64,000 nt of DNA from Desulfosporosinus orientis DSM 765 (GTDB lineage: Bacteria; Bacillota; Desulfitobacteriia; Desulfitobacteriales; Desulfitobacteriaceae). The position numbers and the translations under genes were made by a program. The notes under the pieces were generated by a model. The model was not told the origin of the DNA, made no database searches, and was given only the letters and a program-made list of their open reading frames with translations. Shown piece after piece: positions 16,423-25,982 of this stretch (position 1 is the first letter of the stretch; every line of letters starts with the position of its first letter). Location of the stretch: NCBI RefSeq assembly GCF_000235605.1, contig NC_016584.1:980001-1044000 (forward strand). Reading direction: 5' to 3'.

Positions 16423-19050
16423 GTGTACTCAGGTAATGAATTAAGGGACATGTTTCTTAAGTATTTTGAGGCTAAAGGACATAAAATTTTGCCCAGTGCT
16501 TCCCTAATTCCTAAAGATGACCCAACTTTATTGTTAACTGTTGCAGGCATGGTTCCTTTCAAGCCATACTTTCAACGCCGGGTTGAGCCTCCTTTTCCCC
16601 GTGCGACAACGGCCCAAAAGTGTGTACGAACGCCTGACCTGGAAGAGGTTGGGAAAACAGCCCGTCACCATACATATTTCGAAATGCTCGGAAACTTTTC
16701 TTTTGGAGATTATTTTAAAACGGATGCCATTCCTTGGGCTTGGGAGTATGTCACCAAGGTTTTAAAAATTCCTGTAAAAAAGCTTTGGGTAACCATTTAT
16801 CCTGAAGATGAAGAGGCAAAAACAATTTGGGAAAAGGCAGGCGTTCGCTCAGAACGAATTGTTGGCGATCCTGAGAATTTCTGGGCAGCTGGCCCTACAG
16901 GTCCTTGCGGACCATGTTCAGAGATTTATGTGGATCTGGGAGAAGCACGCGGGTGTAGCAAGCCAGGTTGTGCCATTGGGTGTGACTGCGATCGTTTCCT
17001 GGAAATCTGGAATTTGGTCTTTATGCAGTTCAACCGGGATGAAGCCGGCGTACTGACTCCTCTGCCCAAGCAAAACATTGACACGGGCATGGGCCTGGAA
17101 CGGATTGCGTCGGTAATGCAAGGCGTAGAAACAAACTTTGATACGGATTTATTCCGTCCCATTATTGATCATGTCGCCAATTTAGCCGGAGTTAACTATA
17201 AAGATAATGCTAAAAGTGATTTAGCCTTAAAAGTGGTTTCCGACCATGTACGTGCAGTGTCCTTTATGTTGTCCGACGGAATCCGTCCCAATAATGAGGG
17301 GCGCGGGTATGTGCTCCGTAGAATTTTGCGCCGTGCTATTCGCTATGCTAAGCTTTTAGGGATTGATAAACCCTTTTTGGAATCTGCTTTCCGGATCATT
17401 CAGAGGGATTATGCCCACTCTTATCCGGAACTTAAGGAAAATGAGAATTTCATCATTAGTCATATTAATCTAGAGGAGAAAAACTTCCAGGCAACTCTAG
17501 ATCAAGGAACCCAGCTTTTGCAGGAAAAGGTTAAGGAACTTATCAAAAAAGGGGAGACAGTTTTAGCTGGAGCAGATGCCTTTTATTTATACGAAACCTA
17601 CGGTTTTCCTGTGGAGTTGACGGATGAAATGTTGGCAGAGCAAGGCTTGTCTGTAGATATGGAAGCCTTTCAAAAGGCAGCTGAAGAGCATCGTCTCCGG
17701 GCAAAAGAACAATCCCAGCAAATGAGGGCAGCAGCTGAAAGCCCGGAACTGACGGAAAAAGCTAAATCTTTAGGGGTTACGCCTTTTATTGGCTATGAAA
17801 AAGTTTCCGCAACTCCCCGCATTGAGGCTATCTTCGTAAACGGACAAGAGGTATCGGACGCGGGTGAAGGGGAAGAAGTTGTGATCTTCCTTTCTGAGAC
17901 GCCTTTTTATGCTGAAAGCGGAGGTCAAGTGTCTGATGTAGGAGTCATCAAAACTCCTCGTGCGGAGGCCAGAGTACTGGAAGTAAAAAAAGGTGTGACA
18001 GGCACTTTTTATCATCGCGCTGAGGTTCGTGGGGGAGTTCTGCACGTTGGAGAATCTGTGGAAGTACAAATCGATAACGCGGAACGTTTGGCAACGACTC
18101 GTCATCACAGCGCAACCCATCTTCTTCAGACGGCATTGCGTTCGGTTTTAGGGGAACACGTTCAGCAAGCAGGATCGTTAGTGACTCCGGAACGTTTGCG
18201 CTTTGACTTTACGCATTTCTCCCAGCTGACACCGGCGGAATTAAAGGCTGTTGAAGGTCTGATCAATGAAGCTGTATTAAAAAATATGCCCGTTAAAGCC
18301 ACGGAAATGTCCCTTACAGAAGCCAAAGAAAGCGGAGCTACAGCACTTTTTGGTGAAAAGTATGGTGACATTGTACGGGTTGTCACTATGGGAAGCTTTA
18401 GCCGGGAATTATGCGGCGGAACTCATGTCAGCAGTACCGGAGAAATTGGTTTGGTGAAGCTGTTAAGTGAAGGAGGTATCGGGGCAGGTTTGCGGCGGAT
18501 TGAGGCCGTAGCCGGCTTAGAATCTTTGATTTATTTCCGTTCCCTTGATGAACAGGTTATGGAAGTTGCCCAAAATCTTAAAGCTCAGCCTTTAGAAATT
18601 GGCAAGCGTGTCAATGGGCTGGTAGCTCAAGTAAAAGACCTGGAGCGTGAAATAGCTCAGCTTCAGGCCAAGCTTGCCAAGAACGAAGTCAATGGACTGT
18701 TAAGCAAGGTTGCTGAGGTGGAAGGAATTCAGGTCATAGCTGCAAAAGTTCAAGCCTCAGATATGGATGGGCTTAGACAAATGGCGGATCTGATTCGGGA
18801 CAAGATGAAATCCGGGGTTATCGTTTTGGGTGCAGCCAGCGAAGGAAAGGTAAACTTTGTAACAACTGTTACGCCAACAGGTTTAAGCGGGCTTCATGCC
18901 GGACAGATTATAAAAGAAGTGGCTAAAATAACCGGCGGCGGTGGCGGCGGCAGGCCGGATATGGCTCAAGCCGGCGGTAAAGATCCCAGCAAACTGGGAG
19001 AGGCAATTGATCGGGTTCCAACTCTTCTGAGAGGATTTCTTAAGAAATAG
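16423..19050 (+). CDS. alaS: alanyl-tRNA synthetase
   Basis: An 875-residue, full-length AlaRS. The N-terminal class II aminoacylation domain contains GNFSFGDYFK and the GPTGPCGPCSEI stretch. The editing domain holds HHSATH (H562, H566), with the further zinc ligands C664 and H668 in CGGTHV. A C-terminal coiled coil and C-Ala domain (GGGGGGRPDMAQAGG) follow. GTG 16423 is chosen because AAAGGGGTG lies six bases upstream; GTG 16414 is inside that ribosome site. Confidence 0.97.
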   Translation: MYSGNELRDMFLKYFEAKGHKILPSASLIPKDDPTLLLTVAGMVPFKPYFQRRVEPPFPRATTAQKCVRTPDLEEVGKTARHHTYFEMLGNFSFGDYFKTDAIPWAWEYVTKVLKIPVKKLWVTIYPEDEEAKTIWEKAGVRSERIVGDPENFWAAGPTGPCGPCSEIYVDLGEARGCSKPGCAIGCDCDRFLEIWNLVFMQFNRDEAGVLTPLPKQNIDTGMGLERIASVMQGVETNFDTDLFRPIIDHVANLAGVNYKDNAKSDLALKVVSDHVRAVSFMLSDGIRPNNEGRGYVLRRILRRAIRYAKLLGIDKPFLESAFRIIQRDYAHSYPELKENENFIISHINLEEKNFQATLDQGTQLLQEKVKELIKKGETVLAGADAFYLYETYGFPVELTDEMLAEQGLSVDMEAFQKAAEEHRLRAKEQSQQMRAAAESPELTEKAKSLGVTPFIGYEKVSATPRIEAIFVNGQEVSDAGEGEEVVIFLSETPFYAESGGQVSDVGVIKTPRAEARVLEVKKGVTGTFYHRAEVRGGVLHVGESVEVQIDNAERLATTRHHSATHLLQTALRSVLGEHVQQAGSLVTPERLRFDFTHFSQLTPAELKAVEGLINEAVLKNMPVKATEMSLTEAKESGATALFGEKYGDIVRVVTMGSFSRELCGGTHVSSTGEIGLVKLLSEGGIGAGLRRIEAVAGLESLIYFRSLDEQVMEVAQNLKAQPLEIGKRVNGLVAQVKDLEREIAQLQAKLAKNEVNGLLSKVAEVEGIQVIAAKVQASDMDGLRQMADLIRDKMKSGVIVLGAASEGKVNFVTTVTPTGLSGLHAGQIIKEVAKITGGGGGGRPDMAQAGGKDPSKLGEAIDRVPTLLRGFLKK

Positions 19051-19144
19051 AGGAGATTCTTTCAGACGGAAAGAATACTAAGTATTAAAGTGTGGTAATA
19101 GTCATAAATCCTCAGAATTCGAAAGGCGAAAGGGGGACAGGGAA

Positions 19145-19399
19145 ATGGATCGAATGGAAGAAACCATGATGTTTAAGGCCGTGGGTGATGAAGAAATTTC
19201 GGCCCGCGAGATTTTGCAAAAGGTGTATGCCGCCTTACAAGAAAAAGGGTATGACCCTATTAATCAAATGGTTGGCTATCTCATGTCCGGTGACCCGGTG
19301 TATATTACCAGTCATAATCAGGCGAGATCGATGATTCGTAAACTTGAACGCTTTGAGCTGATCGAAGAACTGGTGAAATCTTATCTGCAAGAGAAATAA
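19145..19399 (+). CDS. ireB: IreB family regulatory phosphoprotein (UPF0297)
   Basis: An 84-residue protein of the IreB/YrzL family. It shows the conserved [18 protein letters not shown] and [18 protein letters not shown] stretches. In enterococci IreB is phosphorylated by the PASTA kinase IreK and tunes cephalosporin resistance and cell-wall signalling. The order alaS-ireB-ruvX-DUF1292-mltG is a standard Firmicutes arrangement. The ATG follows a GGGGGACAGGG ribosome site. Confidence 0.94.
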   Translation: MDRMEETMMFKAVGDEEISAREILQKVYAALQEKGYDPINQMVGYLMSGDPVYITSHNQARSMIRKLERFELIEELVKSYLQEK

Positions 19400-19414
19400 T
19401 GCTGAACCTTCGGG

Positions 19415-19440
19415 CCCTCACTCAAAGCGGTGAGGGTTTT
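19415..19440 (+). terminator. intrinsic terminator after ireB
   Basis: CCCTCAC and GTGAGGG arms with TTTT after them, right behind the ireB stop. Confidence 0.85.
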
Positions 19441-19475
19441 CAGCTGTAGCTTAAGACTTAATGAGGAGAACAAAA

Positions 19476-20417
19476 ATGCGTCAAGTTAAGCTGGGTTTAT
19501 GGGGAGCAGAGGTTTCAGAGATCTGCTTCGGAAGTTTAGCCATATCGCCTTTGCAAGGTCGTGTGTCAGAATCAGAAGGAATTGCTGTTCTGCGTTATGC
19601 CTTTGAGCAAGGCATTAATTGGATTGACACAGCGGAAATATATGATAACTATGGACAAATCGCTGCAGCCATCAAAGGACATGATGAGGTTCAAATTGTG
19701 AGCAAATCCTATTCTGTCACTGCAGAGGAAATGCGCCATAGTTTGGAGAAGGCCAGGAGTGCTTTGAATAGGGATACCCTTGATTTTTTCCTCCTTCATG
19801 AACAGGAAAGTGCGCTGACCTTGAAGGGCCATTTCGGTGCCTGGGAAGAACTCTTACGGGCTAAAGAGCAAGGTATCGTCCGCTGGATCGGAATCTCAAC
19901 CCATGCTGTGGCGGGGGTACGAGCCGGAGCTCTTTTGCCTGGCTTGGATGTCATTCATCCTATTTTGAATTACCAGGGTCTCGGTATTATTGACGGAAGC
20001 TTACAGGAAATGCTGGATGCCATTGGCTTTGCCTCAGAAATTGGGATTGGGATTTACGCTATGAAGGTGTTTGGCGGCGGGCATTTAACCCATGACCCGG
20101 AAAAAGCTATCGAGTTTATTCGAAGTATTTCCGGTGTGCAGAGCATGGCTCTAGGAATGTCCAGCCGGGAAGAAGTGGATTATAATTTGCTTTTGCTGTC
20201 GGAAAAAGAAATCCCTCCGGAGCTGCAGGAGAAAGTGAAGCATAGGGAGCGCAAACTGTATATCGCTGATTGGTGTCAGGGCTGCGGGCGCTGCATCGAA
20301 GTTTGTCCTCAAGGAGCCTTGAGCCTGGAAGAGGTGGCGGTTGTCGATGCCGAAGCCTGTGTACTCTGTGGTTATTGCGGGAGAGTCTGTCCGCATTTTT
20401 GTCTGAAAATCGTTTAA
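19476..20417 (+). CDS. aldo/keto reductase fused to a 2x[4Fe-4S] ferredoxin domain
   Basis: A 313-residue protein. The AKR barrel (about 1-255) keeps the catalytic tetrad: Asp and Tyr in [11 protein letters not shown], Lys in IVSKSY and His in FLLHEQE. The C-terminal 55 residues are a bacterial ferredoxin domain with two CxxCxxCxxxCP motifs ([12 protein letters not shown] and [12 protein letters not shown]). Such fusions couple carbonyl reduction or oxidation to ferredoxin in anaerobes; the substrate is not evident. ATG 19476 lies seven bases after AGGAG, so the in-frame ATG at 19461 is not used. It interrupts the usual ireB-ruvX adjacency. Confidence 0.88.
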   Translation: MRQVKLGLWGAEVSEICFGSLAISPLQGRVSESEGIAVLRYAFEQGINWIDTAEIYDNYGQIAAAIKGHDEVQIVSKSYSVTAEEMRHSLEKARSALNRDTLDFFLLHEQESALTLKGHFGAWEELLRAKEQGIVRWIGISTHAVAGVRAGALLPGLDVIHPILNYQGLGIIDGSLQEMLDAIGFASEIGIGIYAMKVFGGGHLTHDPEKAIEFIRSISGVQSMALGMSSREEVDYNLLLLSEKEIPPELQEKVKHRERKLYIADWCQGCGRCIEVCPQGALSLEEVAVVDAEACVLCGYCGRVCPHFCLKIV

Positions 20418-20437
20418 AATGGTTGGGAGGAAATACT

Positions 20438-20857
20438 TTGCGGATTATGGGTCTGGATTTTGGTACGAAGACCATTGGAGTGGCTATGAGCGATGAATTA
20501 TTCTGGACGGCTCAGGGAGTTAAGACCATCAGACGCTCTAAGAATGAGCTTCAGGAATTGAGAGAACTGATCAAAGAGTATGAAGTCAGAGAAATCGTCG
20601 TAGGCTATCCCAAGAATATGAATGGAACGAAAGGACCTCGCTGTGAAGCCACTGAAGAATTTGCCGAGATTTTGCGCGCAGAGTTTGGACTTGAGGTTAT
20701 CCTCTGGGATGAGCGTTTAAGTACCGTTGCAGCCCAGCGTTCTCTGATTGAAGCGGACATGTCCCGGGCAAAGCGCAAAAATGTTATCGATAAAATGGCA
20801 GCTGTTTTTATCCTGCAGGGGTACTTGGACAGCAAGTCAAAAAATACTCTGGGGTAA
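20438..20857 (+). CDS. ruvX: RuvX/YqgF pre-16S rRNA nuclease
   Basis: A 139-residue RNase H-fold protein. The catalytic acids are visible in [17 protein letters not shown] (N-terminal), in the Glu of [14 protein letters not shown], and in [10 protein letters not shown]. The family processes the 5' end of pre-16S rRNA and resembles Holliday-junction resolvases. TTG 20438 is chosen since GGGAGG ends seven bases before it; ATG 20447 is an alternative giving 136 residues. Confidence 0.93.
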   Translation: MRIMGLDFGTKTIGVAMSDELFWTAQGVKTIRRSKNELQELRELIKEYEVREIVVGYPKNMNGTKGPRCEATEEFAEILRAEFGLEVILWDERLSTVAAQRSLIEADMSRAKRKNVIDKMAAVFILQGYLDSKSKNTLG

Positions 20858-20860
20858 AAT

Positions 20861-20889
20861 TTGACAATCATAACCCACAATAGTACAAT
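20861..20889 (+). promoter_or_regulatory. sigma-A promoter of the DUF1292 gene
   Basis: TTGACA (20861-20866) and TACAAT (20884-20889) with a 17-base spacer; start codon about 30 bases on. Confidence 0.85.
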
Positions 20890-20920
20890 GACCATATTCT
20901 TTAATTAAGAGGTGAATCAC

Positions 20921-21226
20921 ATGACGGACCATCCACATAACCATGATGAGCATGACGTTGAAGAGTTTGATACAGTCATTCTCACAGATGATGAGGGAAA
21001 AGACCACGAGTTTCTTCATCTGGACACTTTGGAACTTGACGGATCTACATACTTTGTTTTAATGCCTATTTCTGAAGATGAATCTGAAGAAGATGAAGCA
21101 ATCATCCTTAAACTTGGCAAAGATGCCGAAGGCGGCGAAATGCTTCTTGACATCGAAGATGATGAAGAGTGGGAAAAAGTAGCCGATGCTTGGGAAAACT
21201 TAGTGGATTCTGAGGATGCTGAATAA
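20921..21226 (+). CDS. DUF1292 (YrzB-like) small acidic protein
   Basis: A 101-residue, strongly acidic protein with the DUF1292 core (DTVILTDDEGKDHEFLHLDTLELDG cut here across its middle; ...YFVLMPI). It starts with a His-rich segment (HPHNHDEHD) that could bind metal. The molecular role is unknown. ATG 20921 follows AAGAGGTGAATC; GTG 20912 is part of that site. It has its own consensus promoter and is closed by a terminator. Confidence 0.88.
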   Translation: MTDHPHNHDEHDVEEFDTVILTDDEGKDHEFLHLDTLELDGSTYFVLMPISEDESEEDEAIILKLGKDAEGGEMLLDIEDDEEWEKVADAWENLVDSEDAE

Positions 21227-21260
21227 GAAATTTCCTTCAAAATTTGTGTATTGGAATAGA

Positions 21261-21298
21261 AAAACTCGCTGAGACAATGAGCTCAGCGAGTTTTTTTA
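21261..21298 (+). terminator. intrinsic terminator after the DUF1292 gene
   Basis: 13-base perfect arms (21261-21273 and 21282-21294) followed by a T-run. Confidence 0.92.
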
Positions 21299-21377
21299 TT
21301 GTGATTACCAAGTTTTTGTAAAGAGATAAAGGACAAACTTAATGGAAATACTAAATTTGAAAAGAACGGAGGTGGAG

Positions 21378-22715
21378 ATGATAAAACATTTAAACGTTGA
21401 ATTGAAGAATCTTTTCTTTTCAGGACTAATTATTTTATGTCTTATAGTCTTAAGTGGCTGTGATAGCAATCAAATCTCCCTGCCGGATAAATTATCACTT
21501 AATGGTTCTGAAAGCCAAAGCAAACTAGCAACCGGAGTGCTCCCAGAAGGGACAAAGGTTGATGATTTGGATTTGAGCGGGACTCCTGTTCCGGAAGCGT
21601 CAGCGAAGATTGAGAATTGGGCCAAGGACAAGCTGGAAGAAACGCGTGTCCTGTTGTACAATAATACAGAGATTCCTTTGGCCTTAAGTGACATCGGAGT
21701 CAAAGTCGATACGGAGAGGATTATTGACAATGCTAAGCTCAGCCCCGGAACGTCTTTGTCCAGCGTTTTAACAGTCAATTCTTTAACAGCCAATCAAGAA
21801 CTTGCAGAGAAGCTTAGCATATTCAACAAGCCGGCTAAAGACGCTACCTACACGATTCAAAACGATAAAGTTCTTGTCCAGCCGGGTGAGAACGGTCAGA
21901 TTGTTTCAGTAGAACAACTGATTGCTCAAATTAAAAATACCCCCTTGAAGGAAGTTCCAAATCGCATCGAGGTCCCTATAGTCGAAGTTCAGCCTGTTGT
22001 TACAACGGAATCCATAGAAGCTTTAGCCTTCGATTCAGTAATTGGGGAGTATTCCACTAAGTTTTTAAGCAAAGAAAAAAACCGATCTGCGAATTTGACA
22101 AAGGCTGCTAAAGCCTTAGATGGTTTAGTCCTTCTTCCGGGAGAGGTTTTATCCTTTAATGATAAAATTGGCCCTCGTGAGCCTGAGACAGGGTATAAAG
22201 AGGCTTATGTCATCGTCAATGGCGAGTATGTGCAGGGAACAGGCGGGGGTATTTGTCAAGTTTCGTCCACCCTATATAATGCTGCCTTACTCAGTAACTT
22301 AGAAATCGTGGAACGGATGCCCCATGCTGTTGCTGTTAAATATGTACCTCCCGGTCAAGATGCAACTGTCAATTATCCAAACATTGATTTCAAGCTTAAA
22401 AACAATACAGCTAGTTTGGTGTATATACGGACGGATGTACAACCGGGAACACTGACAATTCGGATTCTGGGCAAAAAGACAGATAAAACCGTACGCATCG
22501 AGGGTCAAGTTGAGAAGACAATTCCCTATAAAACTGAACGACGATACGATCCTAAATTGCCAAAAGGCCGTGTTTTAAGAGAACAGTCGGGCTCCAAAGG
22601 AGTCATTGTCAATACCTGGCAGATTATTCGGGACGGAAAAGGCAATGAGACCAAAAAGTTTTTAGGACGTGATCGGTATGCTCCTGCCAATCGAATTTTG
22701 CGCATAGGAACTTGA
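21378..22715 (+). CDS. VanW family lipoprotein with C-terminal G5-like domain
   Basis: A 445-residue surface protein. The N-terminus has a hydrophobic segment ending in the lipobox LSGC (about residues 20-29), so membrane anchoring by lipidation is likely. A peptidoglycan-binding-4-like region precedes the VanW domain (GPREPETGYKEAYVIVNGEY, then GTGGGICQVSSTLYNA). A G5-like domain lies at the C-terminus. VanW proteins were first seen in vancomycin resistance loci, but most, like this one beside mltG, are wall-associated with no proven link to resistance. ATG 21378 follows GGAGGTGGAG. Confidence 0.86.
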   Translation: MIKHLNVELKNLFFSGLIILCLIVLSGCDSNQISLPDKLSLNGSESQSKLATGVLPEGTKVDDLDLSGTPVPEASAKIENWAKDKLEETRVLLYNNTEIPLALSDIGVKVDTERIIDNAKLSPGTSLSSVLTVNSLTANQELAEKLSIFNKPAKDATYTIQNDKVLVQPGENGQIVSVEQLIAQIKNTPLKEVPNRIEVPIVEVQPVVTTESIEALAFDSVIGEYSTKFLSKEKNRSANLTKAAKALDGLVLLPGEVLSFNDKIGPREPETGYKEAYVIVNGEYVQGTGGGICQVSSTLYNAALLSNLEIVERMPHAVAVKYVPPGQDATVNYPNIDFKLKNNTASLVYIRTDVQPGTLTIRILGKKTDKTVRIEGQVEKTIPYKTERRYDPKLPKGRVLREQSGSKGVIVNTWQIIRDGKGNETKKFLGRDRYAPANRILRIGT

Positions 22716-22775
22716 GACTTGAAACTGATGAACAGTACGTTAGTCGGCTAATAATGATGAAAGGAACAAGCGTAC

Positions 22776-22801
22776 CTGCTCCTCCAGGATTTTAGGAGCA
22801 G
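22776..22801 (+). terminator. hairpin between VanW gene and mltG
   Basis: CTGCTCCT/AGGAGCAG arms with a 10-base loop. Only a weak T-rich tail follows, so it may be a partial terminator or mRNA processing hairpin. Confidence 0.45.
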
Positions 22802-22822
22802 TTCGTTTGTCTCGGTGAAGCT

Positions 22823-23848
22823 ATGTCCCCAAAAAAGAAAAGAGTACGAAAGAGTTTCATGAAATTGTTTCTTGTTTTCTTAATCGGGGGCTTTGGTTTA
22901 GTGTCTTGGTGCAGCTGGGCTCTTAAACCATACTCCTCTGAAGGCACTAATCAAAAAATAACCATTGCGCCGGGAACAACAGCAGGGCAGCTTGCTGAGG
23001 ATCTGCAAGAGCGCCGGCTTATACGCAGTGCCTTTATGTTTAAGGTATTAGCTCGTCTTAATAAAGACGAATTTAAATTATATGTTGGGGACTATTATTT
23101 AACTCCTCAGATGAGTCCCGAAGAAATGATCAACCGTTTGGTTAAAGATTCACCATTAGTAAAATCGGAGCGGGTAACCATCCCCGAAGGTTTTACAACA
23201 GATCAAATTATTGACTTGCTGGTGCAAAAGGGTTTTGGAACTAAAGAAGATTTTATCAAAGTTGTTAGTGAAGATAATTTTTCTTACTCATTTCTAAAGG
23301 ATGCTCCAAATGGAGTTCACCGCTTGGAAGGCTATTTATCGCCGAACACATATGACTTTGATAAAAAATCAAGCCCCCATGCCATCATTGACTTATTGCT
23401 TCGGCAGTTTGAGAAAGAAATCACCCCTGAGGTACAAAAACAGCTGGATACGCTGAATTTCTCGGTATCTGAGTGGGTGACTTTGGCTTCCATCATTGAA
23501 AAAGAGGCCGTGAAGGCCGAGGATCGTCCAATTATTTCTTCTGTTTTTCAAAACCGGCTGAAAATAGGTCAGCCTCTTCAGTCCTGCGCTACCATCCAAT
23601 TTATTTTAGGGACACCAAAGCCAAAACTTTATGATAAGGACCTGCAGATCCCTTCGCCTTATAATACCTATCTTCATCAAGGCTTGCCGCCCGGACCAAT
23701 ATCGAATCCTGGGCATGCTTCTTTAGAAGCGGCCTTGTATCCCGCTCAAACAGATTATTTGTACTTCGTTGCTAAGAAAGATGGCTATCATGCCTTTGCC
23801 AAAACCTATTCCGAGCATTTGAAAAATGTGAAGTTGTATCAGGGATAA
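22823..23848 (+). CDS. mltG: endolytic peptidoglycan transglycosylase MltG (YceG-like)
   Basis: A 341-residue protein with a basic N-terminus, one membrane helix (about 14-35) and an extracellular YceG domain. The catalytic glutamate region LASIIEKEA is near residue 218, and the family stretches YLSPNTYDF and LPPGPISNPG are both present. MltG cuts nascent glycan strands near the membrane and sets glycan length. Location after ruvX/DUF1292 and before a U32 gene is typical of clostridia. Confidence 0.95.
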   Translation: MSPKKKRVRKSFMKLFLVFLIGGFGLVSWCSWALKPYSSEGTNQKITIAPGTTAGQLAEDLQERRLIRSAFMFKVLARLNKDEFKLYVGDYYLTPQMSPEEMINRLVKDSPLVKSERVTIPEGFTTDQIIDLLVQKGFGTKEDFIKVVSEDNFSYSFLKDAPNGVHRLEGYLSPNTYDFDKKSSPHAIIDLLLRQFEKEITPEVQKQLDTLNFSVSEWVTLASIIEKEAVKAEDRPIISSVFQNRLKIGQPLQSCATIQFILGTPKPKLYDKDLQIPSPYNTYLHQGLPPGPISNPGHASLEAALYPAQTDYLYFVAKKDGYHAFAKTYSEHLKNVKLYQG

Positions 23849-23929
23849 AGGATTGTTTTTGCCGGTAAGCTCATTTCAGAAGGTTGTACCGGCAAAAACC
23901 TGACCGTGAGGTTTGTTCAGAGTAGCTCT

Positions 23930-24338
23930 TCATGCCGTTTGCCGCAGCACCAGCAAAGGATGAAAGGAGAGTGCTCCCGGGTCGGGCGGCTTCGCCCACA
24001 TCCTGCAAGAAAGCTAATTCGTGCGAAGACAGTGTCTGCAAGAAGGGTAATCCGTGCGAAGACAGTGTCTTCGTGTCACCGCAGCATTCCGAGGCTCGCC
24101 CACTCGCGGCTGCGGGAGCTATCTTCAGCGGATAAGTATTCTTTGGTGATAGCCGCTTCGAGCGAAAATGTCCACCGGACACTTTCGTGCCAAACCTCCG
24201 GGTAGTACCTGATGTGAACCCGTGGCTCCGTCTCCCCACGCCGTCTTGTGGGCTTTTACCGCTTCTCCATGCAATGGGTTCTCTTCTGTGGACGAAGCTG
24301 CCCTGTCTTTCGGGTTCCTTTTTTCAGCATGGTTGTCG
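23930..24338 (-). repeat. dispersed intergenic repeat, copy B (longest)
   Basis: On the minus strand this roughly 400-bp segment follows copy C closely from GCTTCGTCCACAGAAG through the CGAAAATGTCC/GGACACTTTCG hairpin (24163-24187) to GAGTGGGCGAGCCTCGGAATG. It then continues into a second module with two GTGCGAAGACAGTGTCT units (one completes the palindrome at 24057-24073). It ends in a segment (GGTGCTGC...CGGCATG) that matches the beginning of copy C. It fills the gap between mltG and trpB and has no credible gene. Confidence 0.85.
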
Positions 24339-24344
24339 GTTTTT

Positions 24345-25526
24345 TCAGTATTTGGATTGATTGGTCAAATTGAAGATCTGTTCTACGTCCTTGTCACCCC
24401 GTCCGGATACATTGACGATGATAATTTGGTCAGGTTTCATCGTAGGTGCCAGTTTAAGAGCGTAAGCGACGGCGTGGGCGCTCTCCAGAGCAGGGATAAT
24501 CCCTTCGAAACGGGAAAGTCTATGGAAAGCATCAAGTGACTCCTGGTCGGTAATACTTACATAGTCAGCCCGGCCAATATCTTTAAGATAGCTGTGTTCC
24601 GGTCCGACCCCGGGATAATCCAGTCCGGCGGAAATTGAGTGGGTAGGGAGCGGCTCCCCTTTTTCGTCGGCCATAACATAGCATTTAAAGCCATGGACCA
24701 TACCGGGGGCTCCGGCGGAAAGGGGCGCTGCGTGTTTGCCCGTTTCTAAGCCTAAACCTGCCGGTTCAACTCCGATAAGGTTAACACTTGAGTCTACAAT
24801 GAAATTTGCAAACATTCCGATGGCATTACTGCCGCCTCCCACACAAGCCATGACCGCATCGGGAAGCTTGCCTTCGGCTTCTAAGATTTGCTGGCGGGCT
24901 TCCCGTGAAATAATCGCTTGGAAGTGTTTTACCACAGAGGGGAAAGGATGGGGACCAACAGCCGAGCCCAGCATATAAAAAGTGCTTTCGTAGTTTTGGG
25001 CAAAATCCCCAAGGGCCGCATCTACAGCATCTTTTAGAGTGCGGGTTCCTTGAGTAACAGAGATCACTTTGGCGCCTAGAAGCTCCATGCGGAAAACATT
25101 GAGGGCTTGGCGTTTAGTGTCTTCTTCGCCCATATAAATCACGCAGTCCATATCAAAGAGGGCGCAAGCAGTTGCTGTGGCTACGCCGTGTTGTCCGGCT
25201 CCGGTTTCGGCAATAACCCGCTTGACTCCCATGCGCTTAGCCAGAAGCGCCTGCCCGAGAACATTGTTGATTTTGTGGGCGCCTGTATGGTTAAGATCCT
25301 CACGTTTAAGATAGATTTTGGCCCCGCCTAATTCTTTGGAAAGCTTTTCAGCATAGTAGAGCGGATTGGGTCGTCCCACATATTGACGGAGATAATAGTC
25401 CAGTTCTTGATTGAAGTCAGGGTCATCCTTATACTTTTCAAAGGCATCGTCTAACTGCTTAAGAGCGTTTTCCAACTGGGGCGGGACAAAGCTTCCGCCA
25501 TATTCACCAAAATAACCTTTTTCCAT
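24345..25526 (-). CDS. trpB: tryptophan synthase beta chain
   Basis: A 393-residue TrpB1-type enzyme making tryptophan from indole or indole-glycerol-phosphate-derived indole and serine. The PLP lysine is K85 in HTGAHKINN, the catalytic glutamate is E107 in AETGAGQHG, and GGGSNA and GRGDKD are present. The start is ATG 25526 after AGGAGGTAATT. No trpA or other trp gene is next to it. A tRNA-Trp T-box lies upstream. The C-terminus ends only about 7 bp from repeat copy B. Confidence 0.96.
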   Translation of the reverse strand: MEKGYFGEYGGSFVPPQLENALKQLDDAFEKYKDDPDFNQELDYYLRQYVGRPNPLYYAEKLSKELGGAKIYLKREDLNHTGAHKINNVLGQALLAKRMGVKRVIAETGAGQHGVATATACALFDMDCVIYMGEEDTKRQALNVFRMELLGAKVISVTQGTRTLKDAVDAALGDFAQNYESTFYMLGSAVGPHPFPSVVKHFQAIISREARQQILEAEGKLPDAVMACVGGGSNAIGMFANFIVDSSVNLIGVEPAGLGLETGKHAAPLSAGAPGMVHGFKCYVMADEKGEPLPTHSISAGLDYPGVGPEHSYLKDIGRADYVSITDQESLDAFHRLSRFEGIIPALESAHAVAYALKLAPTMKPDQIIIVNVSGRGDKDVEQIFNLTNQSKY

Positions 25527-25572
25527 GATAATTACCTCCTATTTTTTGTTGCATTAGAACCTACCTGGTAAA

Positions 25573-25612
25573 ATAAAAAAAACTCTCCGGTCCTGGTAAA
25601 GGACAGAAAGTT
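25573..25612 (-). terminator. T-box-controlled terminator of trpB
   Basis: On the minus strand AACTTTC...GAGAGTT with inner GTCCT/AGGAC arms is followed by eight Ts. It lies just after the T-box core. Confidence 0.9.
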
Positions 25613-25915
25613 CATTTCCATTAATGCCACCTTTGCATGGGTATAATATACGACCCATATTCCAAGCTTAGATACGGAGCAGGCTGCATGTCTCGGCAAA
25701 TAATCAGATGCGGAGAGCGGACCTCTCGATATCCGTGTCTCTGTAACGGGAAACCCCCGGTATCACCTACTAAAATTACTCGTGTTCGGATTACGACTCC
25801 GAGATCCATTCGGTCAACGGGAAGTGTATCAGACTCTCACCTGCTCTGACTCGCTAAGACATTCCGCAAAGACTTACTACTTCTCATCATTGTCTTGCTT
25901 ATTAATTTTCTGTAT
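25573..25915 (-). ncRNA. T-box riboswitch, tRNA-Trp type, upstream of trpB
   Basis: Read on the minus strand, stem I shows GATGAGAAGTAGTAAG, then the apical AGCGAGTCAGAGCAGGTGAGAG region. The specifier region CGAATGGATCTCGGAG carries TGG (forward 25806-25808), the Trp codon, straight after GAA. The T-box core reads AAGGTGGCATTAATGG (around 25620-25633). Its UGGC would pair with a tRNA having discriminator G73, as in tRNA-Trp. A terminator with eight Ts follows. Uncharged tRNA-Trp should allow trpB transcription. Confidence 0.93.
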
Positions 25916-25943
25916 TGTAATATGGCAGATACCACTTCGTCAA
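25914..25943 (-). promoter_or_regulatory. sigma-A promoter of the trpB leader
   Basis: Minus-strand TTGACG (25943-25938) and TACAAT (25919-25914) with an 18-base spacer, directly ahead of T-box stem I. Confidence 0.7.
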
Positions 25944-25982
25944 GAGGTGTTATGTAAAAGATTATAAGTTAGGGGAATCTTT

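Noticed and set aside
21378-22715. Vancomycin resistance locus
   Set aside because: Only a VanW-type protein is present, with no vanHAX ligase or sensor genes; VanW domains are common in clostridia.
24001-24075. Possible CRISPR-like direct repeats
   Set aside because: Only two units with unequal spacing inside a dispersed repeat; no array, no spacers and no cas genes.
23906-24205. Open frames of 60-120 codons in the mltG-trpB gap
   Set aside because: They lie wholly within repeat copy B, on both strands, with low-complexity basic products and no ribosome site.
25637-25849. Small open frames on both strands upstream of trpB
   Set aside because: They coincide with the tRNA-Trp T-box and show no coding features.
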